Positions 34,874 to 44,333 of a stretch of 64,000 nt of DNA are shown piece after piece. The position numbers and the translations under genes were made by a program. The notes under the pieces are model-generated. The model ran no database searches, was not told the DNA's origin, and worked only from the letters and a program-made list of their open reading frames with translations. Within the stretch, counting starts at the first letter, position 1; the number at the start of each line of letters is the position of its first letter. Origin of the DNA: Acidimicrobiales bacterium (GTDB lineage Bacteria > Actinomycetota > Acidimicrobiia > Acidimicrobiales > Aldehydirespiratoraceae); NCBI GenBank assembly GCA_029263175.1, contig JAJCXZ010000045.1, positions 34,020 to 98,019 of the forward strand, in the 5' to 3' direction.

Positions 34874-36280
34874 ATGACAGAGATCTGGCAATGGAATACC
34901 GCCACCACCGCAGCACGAGTCGCCAGCGGCGAGGTCAGCGCCACCGAGGTCACCCAAGCGCACCTGGCGCGCCTGGATATCGTCAATCCCGGTCTCAATG
35001 CCGTCACCAACGACATTCGAGAAGAAGCGCTGGAGTCGGCCGCCGATCTCGACACGACCTTTGCCGCCACGGGACCGATCGGACCGCTACACGGTGTTCC
35101 CATCACGATCAAGGAGAACATCGATGTCGTCGGTCAGGCCACGCCCAATGGCATGCCGATGTTCGCTGACCTGATGGCCCCGTCCGACTCCCCGCTGGTC
35201 GGGCACCTCCGCTCGGCCGGAGCAGTCATCATCGGCCGCACCAATGCGCCGGAGATGAGCTACCGCTGGCACACCGACAATCCCCTGCGCGGTGAGACCA
35301 AGAACCCATGGTCGAGCAACCGAACGCCAGGAGGCTCGAGCGGCGGCGCGGCAGCGGCCGTCGTGTCGGGCATCGGCACCATCGCCCATGGCAACGATCT
35401 CGGCGGCTCACTTCGCCAGCCCGCCAATTGCAACGGGTTGGCAACGATCCGTCCAACGCTCGGTCGAGTCCCGGCCCACAATGCAAGCGCTCCATCCGGC
35501 CGGAGCCTTGCCCTGCAGTTGATGTCGGTGCAGGGGCCACTCGCCCGTGAGGTCGCAGATGTGCGTCTCGGCCTGGAGGTGATGGCCCAACCGAGCCCTC
35601 GCGACCCCTGGTACCGCGACGTACCGATCGGTGGCCGCCCAATCGACGGACCGCTTCGAGTTGCGGCAACCTACGGAGCGGATGGCATCGCCACCGAGCA
35701 GCCGGTCCGCGATGCCATCGACGCGGCGGCGAAGCACCTCGCCGACGCCGGCTACGAACTCGAGTTCGTCGACCCTCCGTCGCTCAACGAGATCCGCATT
35801 GGTTGGCAGTCGATCCTCGCCACCGAAACGTCAGTCACGATGCTGGACCAGCTCATGACCGTCGGAAGCGAAGACCTCTGCAACGCAGTCACGTGGATGT
35901 TCGAGGACCACGCTCTCCTCGACCTCGCCGGGTACGTGGCCGCCTACACGCGGCGCGGCGAGATCCTCATGGCGTGGACCCAGTTTCTCGATCAATACCC
36001 GATCGTTCTGGCTCCGGTATCGCAGGAGGTGCCATTTGCTCCGAATGCGGACGCGTCGAGCGCCGAGCGATTCCAGGAGATCTTGCGGGGCCACACGGCC
36101 CTGGTCGCCGTGAACTACCTCGGCTTGCCCGCCGCGGCGGTGCCCGTGACGCTCACCGACGATGGCCCGATCGGGGTTCAGCTGATCGGACGCCCGTTCC
36201 GTGAAGACATCTGCCTCGACGGCGCGCAGGCGATCGAAGACCGCGTCGGCGTGATGGCTCGACACCTCTGGGCCCGCTAG
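34874..36280 (+). CDS. Amidase-signature family amidase
   Basis: A 468-residue amidase-signature hydrolase. The catalytic Ser-cisSer-Lys triad is readable: Lys80 in HGVPITIKENIDV, Ser155 in TPGGSSGGAAAAV, and the nucleophile Ser179 in GNDLGGSLRQPA. Length is standard (450-500). Family members hydrolyse carboxamides, including indole-acetamide, nylon oligomers and glutaminyl-tRNA, so the substrate cannot be read; GatA is unlikely since no gatC/gatB genes are adjacent. No signal peptide. It stands between a thioesterase and a phosphotransferase-like gene on the same strand. Confidence 0.93.
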   Translation: MTEIWQWNTATTAARVASGEVSATEVTQAHLARLDIVNPGLNAVTNDIREEALESAADLDTTFAATGPIGPLHGVPITIKENIDVVGQATPNGMPMFADLMAPSDSPLVGHLRSAGAVIIGRTNAPEMSYRWHTDNPLRGETKNPWSSNRTPGGSSGGAAAAVVSGIGTIAHGNDLGGSLRQPANCNGLATIRPTLGRVPAHNASAPSGRSLALQLMSVQGPLAREVADVRLGLEVMAQPSPRDPWYRDVPIGGRPIDGPLRVAATYGADGIATEQPVRDAIDAAAKHLADAGYELEFVDPPSLNEIRIGWQSILATETSVTMLDQLMTVGSEDLCNAVTWMFEDHALLDLAGYVAAYTRRGEILMAWTQFLDQYPIVLAPVSQEVPFAPNADASSAERFQEILRGHTALVAVNYLGLPAAAVPVTLTDDGPIGVQLIGRPFREDICLDGAQAIEDRVGVMARHLWAR

Positions 36281-36359
36281 TCCTTCGGCTCAACGCTACA
36301 AAAGGAGTAGCCGTAGGCGCCGAGGTCCCTGGCCATCAGCTGTGCCAAGCTGACGCTTG

Positions 36360-37403
36360 ATGAGTGCTGACCAGACTCCCGGCTATGACGTGCCCGCCGT
36401 CGAGCAGTGGCTCTCCTCGCGGGTCCCCTTGCTCGTGGCCCCCTACCGGTGGACCAAGCTGGAGGGCGGTCACTCCAATCTCACCTATCGAATCGATGGC
36501 GCCGACGGGCAGAGGTCGGCAGTGATCCGGCGCCCGCCGATGGGTGAGCTCCTCCCGAAGGCTCACGACATGGGTCGGGAGTGGGCGTGCATCTCCGCAC
36601 TTTGGGGACGAGTACCGGTCGCCGAACCACTCGCCTTCTGTGAGTCTGTCGACGTCACCGGTGCGCACTTCTACGTCATGGGCCTTGTCGACGGAAAGGC
36701 GATGTACGGGCGAGCCGACGTCGAGGCGTGGATCCCTGCCGAGAACAGGATCACGGCGGCCGAGTCGTGGATCGATGCGTTGGCCACGCTCCACTCCCTC
36801 GACATCGACGAGATCGGCCTCGGCGACCTGGGCCGCCGCGACGGCTACATCGAGCGCCAAATGAAGACCTGGTACCGCTCCTGGACTTCATCGGTCGAAG
36901 CCGCCGGTGTCGACGACCAACGCATCCACGACCTCTACGACGCTCTCATCGTGGGCATGCCGGAGCCGGGGCCGACCACCGTGGTCCACGGTGACTACGG
37001 CACGCACAACGTGATGTTCGGTCCCGATTCGAAGGTGGCCGCAGTCGTTGATTGGGAGATCGCCACCCTGGGCGACCCGATGGCCGACCTCGGCTACGCG
37101 ATGAACGCCTGGGTCGAACCGGGCGATCCGTTCATCGACAAGGCGGAATCCACGAGTCTCGCCGAAGGGTTCCCATCCCGGCAGCACCTGATCGACCGCT
37201 ACGCGGCGACGACGGGCCGCGACGTCGCGGCGCTGCCGTACTACCGGGCGTTCAATCGCTTCAAGCTGGCGTGCATCGTTCACGGCGTCTACGCCCGCTA
37301 CCGGCGAGGCCAGAAAGCGATCGATGCCACTGAACTCGAGGACATGCGCGAGCGCATGGTCGGTCTGATCGAATCGGCGGCCGCTGACGGTGAACACCTC
37401 TGA
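36360..37403 (+). CDS. Aminoglycoside-phosphotransferase-like kinase (ACAD10/11 type)
   Basis: A 347-residue protein kinase-like phosphotransferase. LEGGHSNLTYRI is the nucleotide-binding loop, VVHGDYGTHNVMFG holds the catalytic Asp and metal-binding Asn, and VVDWEIATLGDPMADLGY is the second metal motif. This subgroup is usually linked to acyl-CoA dehydrogenases (ACAD10/11) that handle 4-hydroxy-acyl-CoAs by phosphorylation rather than to antibiotic resistance. No acyl-CoA dehydrogenase is adjacent here. Start is the ATG at 36360, preceded by an in-frame TTG. Its stop is overlapped by the next gene. Confidence 0.88.
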   Translation: MSADQTPGYDVPAVEQWLSSRVPLLVAPYRWTKLEGGHSNLTYRIDGADGQRSAVIRRPPMGELLPKAHDMGREWACISALWGRVPVAEPLAFCESVDVTGAHFYVMGLVDGKAMYGRADVEAWIPAENRITAAESWIDALATLHSLDIDEIGLGDLGRRDGYIERQMKTWYRSWTSSVEAAGVDDQRIHDLYDALIVGMPEPGPTTVVHGDYGTHNVMFGPDSKVAAVVDWEIATLGDPMADLGYAMNAWVEPGDPFIDKAESTSLAEGFPSRQHLIDRYAATTGRDVAALPYYRAFNRFKLACIVHGVYARYRRGQKAIDATELEDMRERMVGLIESAAADGEHL

Positions 37404-38272
37404 AGCTCATCGCCGTCACTGCTGTCGTCATGACCGCGTTCGCGGCGAACTCGCTGCTGAACCGGGCGGCTCTGGCCGATGACCTGATCGGACCCGCCGG
37501 GTTCTCCCTCATCCGCGTGAGCTCCGGAGCCGTCATGCTGTTGGCGCTGGTCGCGACTCGAGGGCGACACGTCCCCCGCGCGATGACACCCGATTTGCTC
37601 GCCGTCGCCGGGCTCTCCACCTATCTGATCGGCTTCTCGTTCGCCTACGTGTCGATGGATGCGGGACTTGGTGCCCTACTCCTCTTCGGCGGGGTCCAGG
37701 CGACGATGTTCGCCGGAGCCATCGTCGGCGGTGAACGCCCTCCAGGTAACCGGTGGATCGGGATGGGGGTATCCGGTCTCGGTCTCGCTTTGCTTCTCTG
37801 GCCGTCCGACGAGCTCGACCTCTCGCTGTCCGCAGTGTCCTTGATGCTGGCCGCAGCCGCTGGGTGGGGAATCTATTCCCTCATTGGTCGCTCGGTCACC
37901 GATCCCCTGGGCGCCACTGCCTGGAACTTCGTCTACTCCCTGCCCGTGGTCGCTGCAGCCTGGATCGTCTTCTCCGACACCCAGGACACGTCTACTCGCG
38001 GCGTCACGCTCGCGATCGCATCCGGTGCCATCAGCTCAGGCCTCGGCTATGCGCTCTGGTACGCGATCCTTCCAAGGCTTGGTGCCACGGTGGGCGCGCT
38101 CACCCAACTCTCGGTGCCCGTCATTGCGATCACCCTCGGGGCGCTCCTGCTCTCCGAGGATGTCACCACCCGGACGGTCGTATCTGCGAGTCTGGTTCTC
38201 GGCGGCATCGCCATCGGCACCGCGACGCGCGCGGGTCGAATCAGGTCTCGTGACCATGGATTCCCGAGCTGA
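37400..38272 (+). CDS. EamA-family (DMT) transporter, probable CTG start
   Basis: A ten-helix drug/metabolite transporter of about 290 residues with two EamA repeats; the second contains GAISSGLGYALWYAILPRLGA. The first ATG (37430) would cut into the first helix: the family begins KLIAVTAVVMTAFAANSLLNRAAL. The only start before it in frame is CTG at 37400, overlapping the previous stop as CTGA in the same way as the ATGA/GTGA overlaps common here. I therefore use the CTG, with the ATG as alternative. The transporter probably exports amino acids or metabolites; the substrate is unknown. Confidence 0.85.
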   Translation: MKLIAVTAVVMTAFAANSLLNRAALADDLIGPAGFSLIRVSSGAVMLLALVATRGRHVPRAMTPDLLAVAGLSTYLIGFSFAYVSMDAGLGALLLFGGVQATMFAGAIVGGERPPGNRWIGMGVSGLGLALLLWPSDELDLSLSAVSLMLAAAAGWGIYSLIGRSVTDPLGATAWNFVYSLPVVAAAWIVFSDTQDTSTRGVTLAIASGAISSGLGYALWYAILPRLGATVGALTQLSVPVIAITLGALLLSEDVTTRTVVSASLVLGGIAIGTATRAGRIRSRDHGFPS

Positions 38273-38305
38273 GCATTCGTCGGCCTCGGCGGGTCAGAGC
38301 GATGT

Positions 38306-39661
38306 CTACGCCGTCACCGCTGCTCGGGCCGCCTCGATCTTCGCGGTGGTGAGCTTCGGCGCGGCGAATACGAAGAGCACGAAGTAGAGGGATCCTGCGA
38401 TGAGCCACGGCAATCGGAGCGCCGTCTCCCGGGTGAACGCGGCGTCGCCCACAATCACGATGACGCCGCCGACGATCGAGCCGACGGGCATCATTCCCCA
38501 GGCAAAGAAGCGGTAGACGCTGTTGACGCGACCAAGGAGATGGTCGGGAATGATCGTTTGTCGCAGACTCACCGTGATGACGTTCCAGAGCACCGCCGTC
38601 AGCGTGCTGATGCCGAACATCACCCATGCGACCACCCACCAATTGGCAAGACCGATGATGATGGCGCTGACTCCGCCCACCAGGAGAGTCAGATACAACG
38701 ATGGTCCCGATCCGATGCGTCGGCTGATGTTGGACGCGGTCCATCCCCCTATGAGACCACCGACCGCTCCGCCGGTGCCGAGCAATGCGAACTCGGTCGC
38801 ACTGGTAGCGAGCACCTCTTGCGCGTAGAGCACAAGGATCGCCATCGTCATGGACCCGAGCGCATTCAGGAACCCCAAGATGATGGCCAGCGGTCGGAGA
38901 AGCTCGTGATTCCACAGCCAACGAACACCTTCCGCCAGCTCTGACCGCCACGACGGCTGAGTTCGGCTGCTCTTCGTCTCTGCGACCCTGGAGCGAGGGA
39001 TGAGTGCGATGAGACCCGCCGACACCGCGAACGTGCCCGCGTCCACGAAGAACGGCAACGAGAACGCCACCGCGATCAGGACGGCCCCGAGCGGTGGGCC
39101 GGCGAACGTATTCGCCACCATCTCGGTGCTCCACAACCGGCCGTTGGCCTTCTCCAGTTGATCCGCGTGCACAATCGCCGGTAGGTAGGTCTGGGCGGCG
39201 TTGTCGTACAGCACCTCAGCAGTGCCGAGGAACAGCGTGGCGACCAACACCATGAGGTACAAGGCCACGTTGGTGGGCAGTTGGACGTCAGGATCGCCGA
39301 GAATGTCGGGGCCGGGCAGGCCACCCTGACGAGCCAACACCACGAACGAGACACCGATGGTGAGCACGGTGCGCATCACGTTCGCGCCCACCATGAGTGA
39401 TCGGCGATCCCTGCGGTCGGTGATCACACCCGCAGGTAGGCTGAAAAGCAGCCATGGCAGACGCTGCACAACGGCCACCAAGGCGATGAGCAGCGCGTTT
39501 CTGGTCAGAGCGCTGGCCAGCCACGGATAGGCGATCATGGCAATGCCGTCGCCGAGGTTCGAGATCGTGCTGGCGCCGAACAGCTTGAAGTAACTGTGTC
39601 CCAGCCGGTCGCGGGGAAGCCGGCGGCGCGCCGCGTGCGCGGCGGACATCTGCTCGGTCAT
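38306..39661 (-). CDS. MFS transporter, EntS-like (MFS_3)
   Basis: A 451-residue permease with about twelve hydrophobic segments. YFKLFGASTISNLGDGIAMIAYPWLASALT at the N terminus and GVITDRRDRRSLMVGAN in loop 2-3 are typical of the MFS_3 group that includes enterobactin exporter EntS and macrolide efflux MefA-like proteins. No siderophore or antibiotic gene is adjacent, so export of an unidentified metabolite is the most that can be said. It lies on the minus strand downstream of an F420-dependent oxidoreductase gene with a 13-bp gap and may form one unit with it. Confidence 0.9.
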   Translation of the reverse strand: MTEQMSAAHAARRRLPRDRLGHSYFKLFGASTISNLGDGIAMIAYPWLASALTRNALLIALVAVVQRLPWLLFSLPAGVITDRRDRRSLMVGANVMRTVLTIGVSFVVLARQGGLPGPDILGDPDVQLPTNVALYLMVLVATLFLGTAEVLYDNAAQTYLPAIVHADQLEKANGRLWSTEMVANTFAGPPLGAVLIAVAFSLPFFVDAGTFAVSAGLIALIPRSRVAETKSSRTQPSWRSELAEGVRWLWNHELLRPLAIILGFLNALGSMTMAILVLYAQEVLATSATEFALLGTGGAVGGLIGGWTASNISRRIGSGPSLYLTLLVGGVSAIIIGLANWWVVAWVMFGISTLTAVLWNVITVSLRQTIIPDHLLGRVNSVYRFFAWGMMPVGSIVGGVIVIVGDAAFTRETALRLPWLIAGSLYFVLFVFAAPKLTTAKIEAARAAVTA

Positions 39662-39674
39662 GGGCGCTGGCGTC

Positions 39675-40712
39675 CTATTCGATCCAGGATTTCACGGCCG
39701 CCAGGTCATCGAGCGAACTGGAACCCTGAGCGCTGACCGTCAGATGGGTGACACCCACCCCCTTGTACACGGCGAGCCGTTCCTTGATGTGAGATTCCGG
39801 ACCGATCAGATTGGCGGTGTCGACGTACTCGTCAGGGACCGCCGCAGTCGCTTCCGCTCGCTGCCCACCAAGGAAGAGCTCCTGGATCTTCTCGGCCTCT
39901 TCTTCCCAGCCGTAGCGGCGAAAGAGATCGTTGTAGTAGTTCTTGGACTTGGCGCCCATGCCCCCGACATAGAAGGCGATGTGGCCCCGGGCGCCCTGCC
40001 GGGCTTCCGCCACCTCGTCCGTTTCGCCGATGGCGAGGTGAGCGTCACCGAAGATCGAGAGCGGGGCGAGGTCGGCGGAACGCTTGGCGTTGCCGGCCGC
40101 GAGCGCATCGCCCCACACGCGGTCGAAGCGATCGGGCACGAAGTGGATCGGCTGCCATCCATCGGCGATCTCGGCGGTGAGCTCGACATTTGACGGGCCG
40201 ATCGACGCGATGACGATCGGGATGTCGGATCGGTGCATGCGGTTCATGAACTTCAGCGGCTTGCCGAGCCCCGTGCCCTCATCGGCAGGGAGCGGGAGGG
40301 AGACGGCCTTGCCCTCATGGGTGACCTTGTCGCCCGACCACACCTTTCGACAGATGTCGACGGTGTCGCGCGTCCGCCCGATCGGCCGCTTGAACGGAAC
40401 GCCGTGCCACCCCTCGACCACCTGGGCACCGGACGTGCCGATACCAAGAGTGAAGCGTCCGCCCGAGAGTGCGTCGATGGTGGCCGCGCTCTGAGCGATC
40501 AGGGCCGGCGAACGGGAGTACACGTTGACGATGCCTGTCATGAGCTCGATTCGTTCGGTCCTTGCCGCGATGTAGCCCAGCACCGAAACCTGGTCGAAGC
40601 CGTAGATTTCAGGAATGAGCACCAGGTCGACGCCTACCGCCTCGAGATCGACGATTCGCCCTGCCAGCCGTTCGGGGTCGCCGTCGAAGAAGAGTCCGGT
40701 GCACAGTTTCAT
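39675..40712 (-). CDS. LLM-class F420-dependent oxidoreductase (first of three)
   Basis: A 345-residue luciferase-like monooxygenase-fold protein of the F420-dependent actinobacterial group. RTERIELMTGIVNVYSRSPALIAQSAATIDALSGGRFTLGIGTSGAQVVEGWHG is the cofactor-binding core shared with two other genes in this window (54252 and 58094). Such enzymes transfer hydride from F420H2 or to F420 with diverse substrates. IASIGPSNVELTAEIADGWQP is the second conserved element. Cytoplasmic TIM barrel. The gene precedes an MFS transporter on the minus strand; no substrate hint is visible. Confidence 0.92.
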   Translation of the reverse strand: MKLCTGLFFDGDPERLAGRIVDLEAVGVDLVLIPEIYGFDQVSVLGYIAARTERIELMTGIVNVYSRSPALIAQSAATIDALSGGRFTLGIGTSGAQVVEGWHGVPFKRPIGRTRDTVDICRKVWSGDKVTHEGKAVSLPLPADEGTGLGKPLKFMNRMHRSDIPIVIASIGPSNVELTAEIADGWQPIHFVPDRFDRVWGDALAAGNAKRSADLAPLSIFGDAHLAIGETDEVAEARQGARGHIAFYVGGMGAKSKNYYNDLFRRYGWEEEAEKIQELFLGGQRAEATAAVPDEYVDTANLIGPESHIKERLAVYKGVGVTHLTVSAQGSSSLDDLAAVKSWIE

Positions 40713-40802
40713 CCGGCCACGCTAGCCCGCGAGATCGATGCGAAACATCCGGGATTCGGGGCCCTCCAACGTGGTCTGTCGACGTCCCCGACCCGCCATC
40801 AT

Positions 40803-41855
40803 CTACCAGAGGTCGCCGACGCGATAGCCCGACGGGAACGGGTCGGTCGGGTCGAGGACGTATTCGGTGTAACCGGTGATCCACGCTTGCCCGCTGATCT
40901 CGGGGATCACCGCCGGATACCCGCTGACCTGGGCCTTCTCCAGAATCCGACAGCGAAATGTCGTGTCCAGCGGTCCCTGCTGCACGAACTCCTCGCCGAT
41001 CGCCAAATCGCCTCGGGCGTGCCGCACCGCCATCACGGCCGACGTACCCGTGCCACACGGGCACCGGTCCAGCGCACCGGAGAAGGACTCGGGCGCGTTC
41101 CACGACGGCGTCCCGGTCGCCACGGTCACGGTGCCCCGCCGGGTCGCCGCTGGGATCGTCGCCTTGCCAACGAGCTGAGAGATCGTAGGCCCGGTCAAGC
41201 TGGGGTGCTCCGGGTGCTCGACGGGTGACTGCTCCAGCGTGGCCAGCCGAATCATCTCCGAAACGCGGACGATCTCAGCGCCGTTGTCCGCCGACAGGTC
41301 GATACCGAGCGCATCGCCATCGGCAATGGCGTAGAACATTCCGCCCCACGCCACATCGACCGGCACGATCCCGATGCCGGGCACATCGATCTCCCGCCCG
41401 AGATGCACGACGAATGCAGGGACGTTGCGAAACGCCACTCGGGTCACCTTGCCGTTGACACAATCTGCGCGCACCAAAATCAGACCGGCGGGAGCCTCCA
41501 GCGTCAGTTCGGTGATCGGTTCCACCATGTCGACAATTCCGGTCTCCAGCAGCGCGGTCACCACACAAATCGTGTTGCTGCCCGACATCGGTGCGTACTC
41601 GGATTGCTCCATGATGATGAAGCCGGCATCGGCATCAGGGTGGTCCGAGGGCACGATGGCGTTGCAGCACAGTGCCGGATAGCCATTGGGCTCCTGAAGC
41701 ATCCGGAGACGGATGTGGTCGGCGTTCGCCTCGAGCCACTGCATCTTCTCGAGCATCGACCCGCCGGGAAGATCCGGCATCCCCGCCGTGATCACCCGTC
41801 CCGGTTCACCCTCGGCGTGGACCTCCACCGCCGTCAACCGACTGTGCATACTCAT
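40803..41855 (-). CDS. Proline racemase family enzyme with a Ser/Cys active site
   Basis: A 350-residue proline-racemase-fold protein. The second catalytic thiol is Cys267 in PCGTGTSAVMA. The position of the first catalytic cysteine is Ser91 in MSGSNTICVVTALLETG. Family members with Ser or Thr here lose true racemase chemistry and act as trans-3-hydroxy-L-proline dehydratases or limited epimerases; Cys97, four residues on, is not at the catalytic position. AGMPDLPGGSMLEKMQWLEANADHIR is a typical N-terminal element. It diverges from the PLP-enzyme gene at 41908 with a 52-bp gap. I infer a hydroxyproline or related dehydratase, not proline racemase. Confidence 0.86.
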   Translation of the reverse strand: MSMHSRLTAVEVHAEGEPGRVITAGMPDLPGGSMLEKMQWLEANADHIRLRMLQEPNGYPALCCNAIVPSDHPDADAGFIIMEQSEYAPMSGSNTICVVTALLETGIVDMVEPITELTLEAPAGLILVRADCVNGKVTRVAFRNVPAFVVHLGREIDVPGIGIVPVDVAWGGMFYAIADGDALGIDLSADNGAEIVRVSEMIRLATLEQSPVEHPEHPSLTGPTISQLVGKATIPAATRRGTVTVATGTPSWNAPESFSGALDRCPCGTGTSAVMAVRHARGDLAIGEEFVQQGPLDTTFRCRILEKAQVSGYPAVIPEISGQAWITGYTEYVLDPTDPFPSGYRVGDLW

Positions 41856-41907
41856 GGGTGCCGACGCTACTTGCTCTCGAACGATGAGCTCCGTCTAGCG
41901 TGTCGTG

Positions 41908-43233
41908 ATGACCGCCTCCTCTCGTCGCCTGGCCCCTCGCTCGTGGGTCCCCGACGCCTCCGAGACCCGGGTCGACGAGATTTGCGCGGCACTGTCCTGC
42001 GACACGCCGTCGATTCTCGGGACCATCGACGCTCTGATCGACGCGAATACCCAGATCCACGATGCCGAATGTGTGAACCTCAATCCGGCAACGAACACGA
42101 TGAGCCCCCGAGCAACCGCAGCATTGCGGGCCAACCTGAGTTCTCGCACCTCACTTGGGTACGCCGGAGCCAAATACGAGATGGGGCTCGAGGCCATCGA
42201 GCAGATCGAGATCATCGCTGCCGAACTCGCCGCGCTGGTGTTCAACGCCGATCACGCCGAGGTTCGTGTGCCGTCGGGAGCGATGGCGAACCTCTACGCC
42301 TTCATGGCCACCACCAGGCCCGGGGACTCGATCATCGTGCCGCCTCCCTCGATCGCCGGCCATGTCACCCATCACTCCCCTGGTGCCGCCGGTCTCTACG
42401 GACTCGACATCCACGAGGCGCCCATTGATGCCGGCAACTACACGGTCGATGTGGAGGCGCTGGCGGCTCTCGCCGACCGTGTGCAGCCTCGTCTGATCAC
42501 CATCGGGTCGAGTCTCAATCTGACCCACCACGACGTGGCCGGTATCCGTTCTGTGGCTGATTCCAACGACGCCTCTGTGTTGTTCGACGCCGCTCACCTG
42601 TCCGGCCCGATCGCCGGTGGGGCATGGCCCAACCCACTCGACCAGGGTGCTCATCTGATGACGATGAGCACCTACAAGAGTCTTGGTGGTCCAACGGCTG
42701 GTCTCGTAGTGACCAACGAGGCCGAACTGGCTGAACGCATCGATCACATCGCCTTCCCGGGTTTGACGGCCAACTTCGACGTCGGCAAGACCGCCGCCCT
42801 GGCCGTGACGCTCGCCGAGTGGTTGGCGGAGGGCCCGGCTCGCGGTCGGGTCATGCTCGACAGCGCCCAGCGACTTGCGGCAGAGCTCGGGGTCCGAAAC
42901 GTCGCAGTCCACCAGTGCGGCGACATCGCCACCCGTTCGCACGCCTTCGCCCTGGATGCCCGACAAACCGGCGGCGGTGGCAACACCGCTCGACATCTGC
43001 GTCGTGCAAACCTCCTGGCCTCGGCGATCGGTCTACCCAGCGGAGGTGATGACGGAGTTCGAGTCGGCACCAACGAGCTCGCGAGGCTCGGAGCGAGCCC
43101 GGACGACATGCCGGGACTGGCCGACCTGATCGCCCGAGCGCTAAAGAGCGACAGCCCTGAGGAGGTCGCGGGCGCTACATCGGACTGGCGGGCCGACCAC
43201 CTCGAGACGGCGACCCCTACATGTCCGGCGTGA
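41908..43233 (+). CDS. Serine hydroxymethyltransferase-like PLP enzyme
   Basis: A 441-residue fold-type I PLP protein that resembles serine hydroxymethyltransferase. VLFDAAHLSGPIAGG has the SHMT DxAHxxG motif (Asp228, His230) and MSTYKSLGGPTAGLVV has the Schiff-base lysine (Lys257). NPATNTMSPRATAALRANLSSRTSLGYAGAKYEMG replaces the usual SHMT N-terminal motif, so it is a divergent paralogue rather than housekeeping GlyA; aldol cleavage of a 3-hydroxy or alpha-methyl amino acid is plausible. It diverges from a hydroxyproline-type enzyme gene and overlaps the next gene by 13 bp. Start ATG 41908; a GTG lies one codon earlier. Confidence 0.83.
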   Translation: MTASSRRLAPRSWVPDASETRVDEICAALSCDTPSILGTIDALIDANTQIHDAECVNLNPATNTMSPRATAALRANLSSRTSLGYAGAKYEMGLEAIEQIEIIAAELAALVFNADHAEVRVPSGAMANLYAFMATTRPGDSIIVPPPSIAGHVTHHSPGAAGLYGLDIHEAPIDAGNYTVDVEALAALADRVQPRLITIGSSLNLTHHDVAGIRSVADSNDASVLFDAAHLSGPIAGGAWPNPLDQGAHLMTMSTYKSLGGPTAGLVVTNEAELAERIDHIAFPGLTANFDVGKTAALAVTLAEWLAEGPARGRVMLDSAQRLAAELGVRNVAVHQCGDIATRSHAFALDARQTGGGGNTARHLRRANLLASAIGLPSGGDDGVRVGTNELARLGASPDDMPGLADLIARALKSDSPEEVAGATSDWRADHLETATPTCPA

Positions 43234-44333
43234 CACCCCTCAGCCCGCGCCTCTCACGAGTGCTCGGGATCGAGGCACCGATCATGCAGTCGGGCATGGC
43301 GGGAGTCGCGGGGCCCGAGCTCGTCGCCGCCGTGTCCAACGCGGGCGCGCTGGGCGTGATTGCCTCACTGCGGCTACCACCCGATGTCGTGAGAAAGTCG
43401 ATCCGCGCGGTGCGAGCTGCGACCGACAAGCCGTTCGGTGTCAACATCTGGCTCCACGACGACGTCCGTACCTCCCCGGACCCGGCATCAATACCCGATG
43501 ACATCGTGCGCGGTGCCCAGGCGGTCCTCAATCAGTTTCGGTCACGCTTCGAGCTCGAACCGACTTTGGCACGGCCTGATGCGCCAACCGATCTGGTCGA
43601 CGAGGCATTGGAGATCATGATCGAGGAGAAGATCCCGGTCTTCTCGGCCGGCCTGGGTATCCCCGAACCGGCATTGGTCGAGCAGTTTCACCGCGTCGGG
43701 ACCAAGGTCGTCTGCATGGTCGCCACGGTCGAAGACGCCGAGATCGCGGTGATGAACGGCGCCGACGCAGTGGCCGCTCAGGGCAGCGAGGCCGGCGGGC
43801 ACCGCAGCTACGGACAGAAGCACGCTCGCGCGGCCGCTGACCGCAATCTCACGGCGAATCTTGTTTCCGCCGTGGTCTCCGCCATCGGCGCACACGTGCC
43901 GGTACTGGCGGCCGGCGGCATCGTCGATGGCCGAGGCTTGGCGGCGATGATGAAACTCGGCGCCGAGGGCGTCCTGCTCGGTACGCGCTTCGTCGCCACA
44001 ACGGAGTCCGGCGCGTCCGACCTCTGGAAGACGCGGCTGACAACCGGCGACCGCTCCACCTCGTTCACCGACGGCTTCACGGGGCAATGGGCGCGAGTCT
44101 TGACTTCGGAGTTCACAGAAGAGTGGGAGCAGTCGGGTGCTGAAGCGCTTCCCGGCCTGCTCCAGGCCGCAGCCGGCCAAGATCTGTTCTCCGCTGCCAA
44201 ACAGCTCGGGGATGACCAACTGCAGCCGCTGTACGCCGGCACTGCGGCCGATCAACTCTCCGATATTCCCTCGGCGGCCGATGTCGTGCACGACATCGTC
44301 GCTGAAGCACGGGCCGTGTTGGGGTCCAGCTGA
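43221..44333 (+). CDS. Nitronate monooxygenase-like FMN protein
   Basis: A 370-residue TIM-barrel flavoprotein of the nitronate monooxygenase / NAD(P)H-flavin oxidoreductase family. IEAPIMQSGMAGVAGPELVAAVSNAGALGVIA is the conserved N-terminal FMN motif, AQGSEAGGHRS the loop carrying the substrate-near histidine, and LAAGGIVDGRGLAAMMKLGAEGVLLGTRF the phosphate-binding region. Members oxidise nitroalkanes or reduce enoyl-type substrates with FMN. The gene overlaps the PLP enzyme by 13 bp and converges with an ACT-domain gene, overlapping by about 82 bp. Confidence 0.9.
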   Translation: MSGVTPLSPRLSRVLGIEAPIMQSGMAGVAGPELVAAVSNAGALGVIASLRLPPDVVRKSIRAVRAATDKPFGVNIWLHDDVRTSPDPASIPDDIVRGAQAVLNQFRSRFELEPTLARPDAPTDLVDEALEIMIEEKIPVFSAGLGIPEPALVEQFHRVGTKVVCMVATVEDAEIAVMNGADAVAAQGSEAGGHRSYGQKHARAAADRNLTANLVSAVVSAIGAHVPVLAAGGIVDGRGLAAMMKLGAEGVLLGTRFVATTESGASDLWKTRLTTGDRSTSFTDGFTGQWARVLTSEFTEEWEQSGAEALPGLLQAAAGQDLFSAAKQLGDDQLQPLYAGTAADQLSDIPSAADVVHDIVAEARAVLGSS

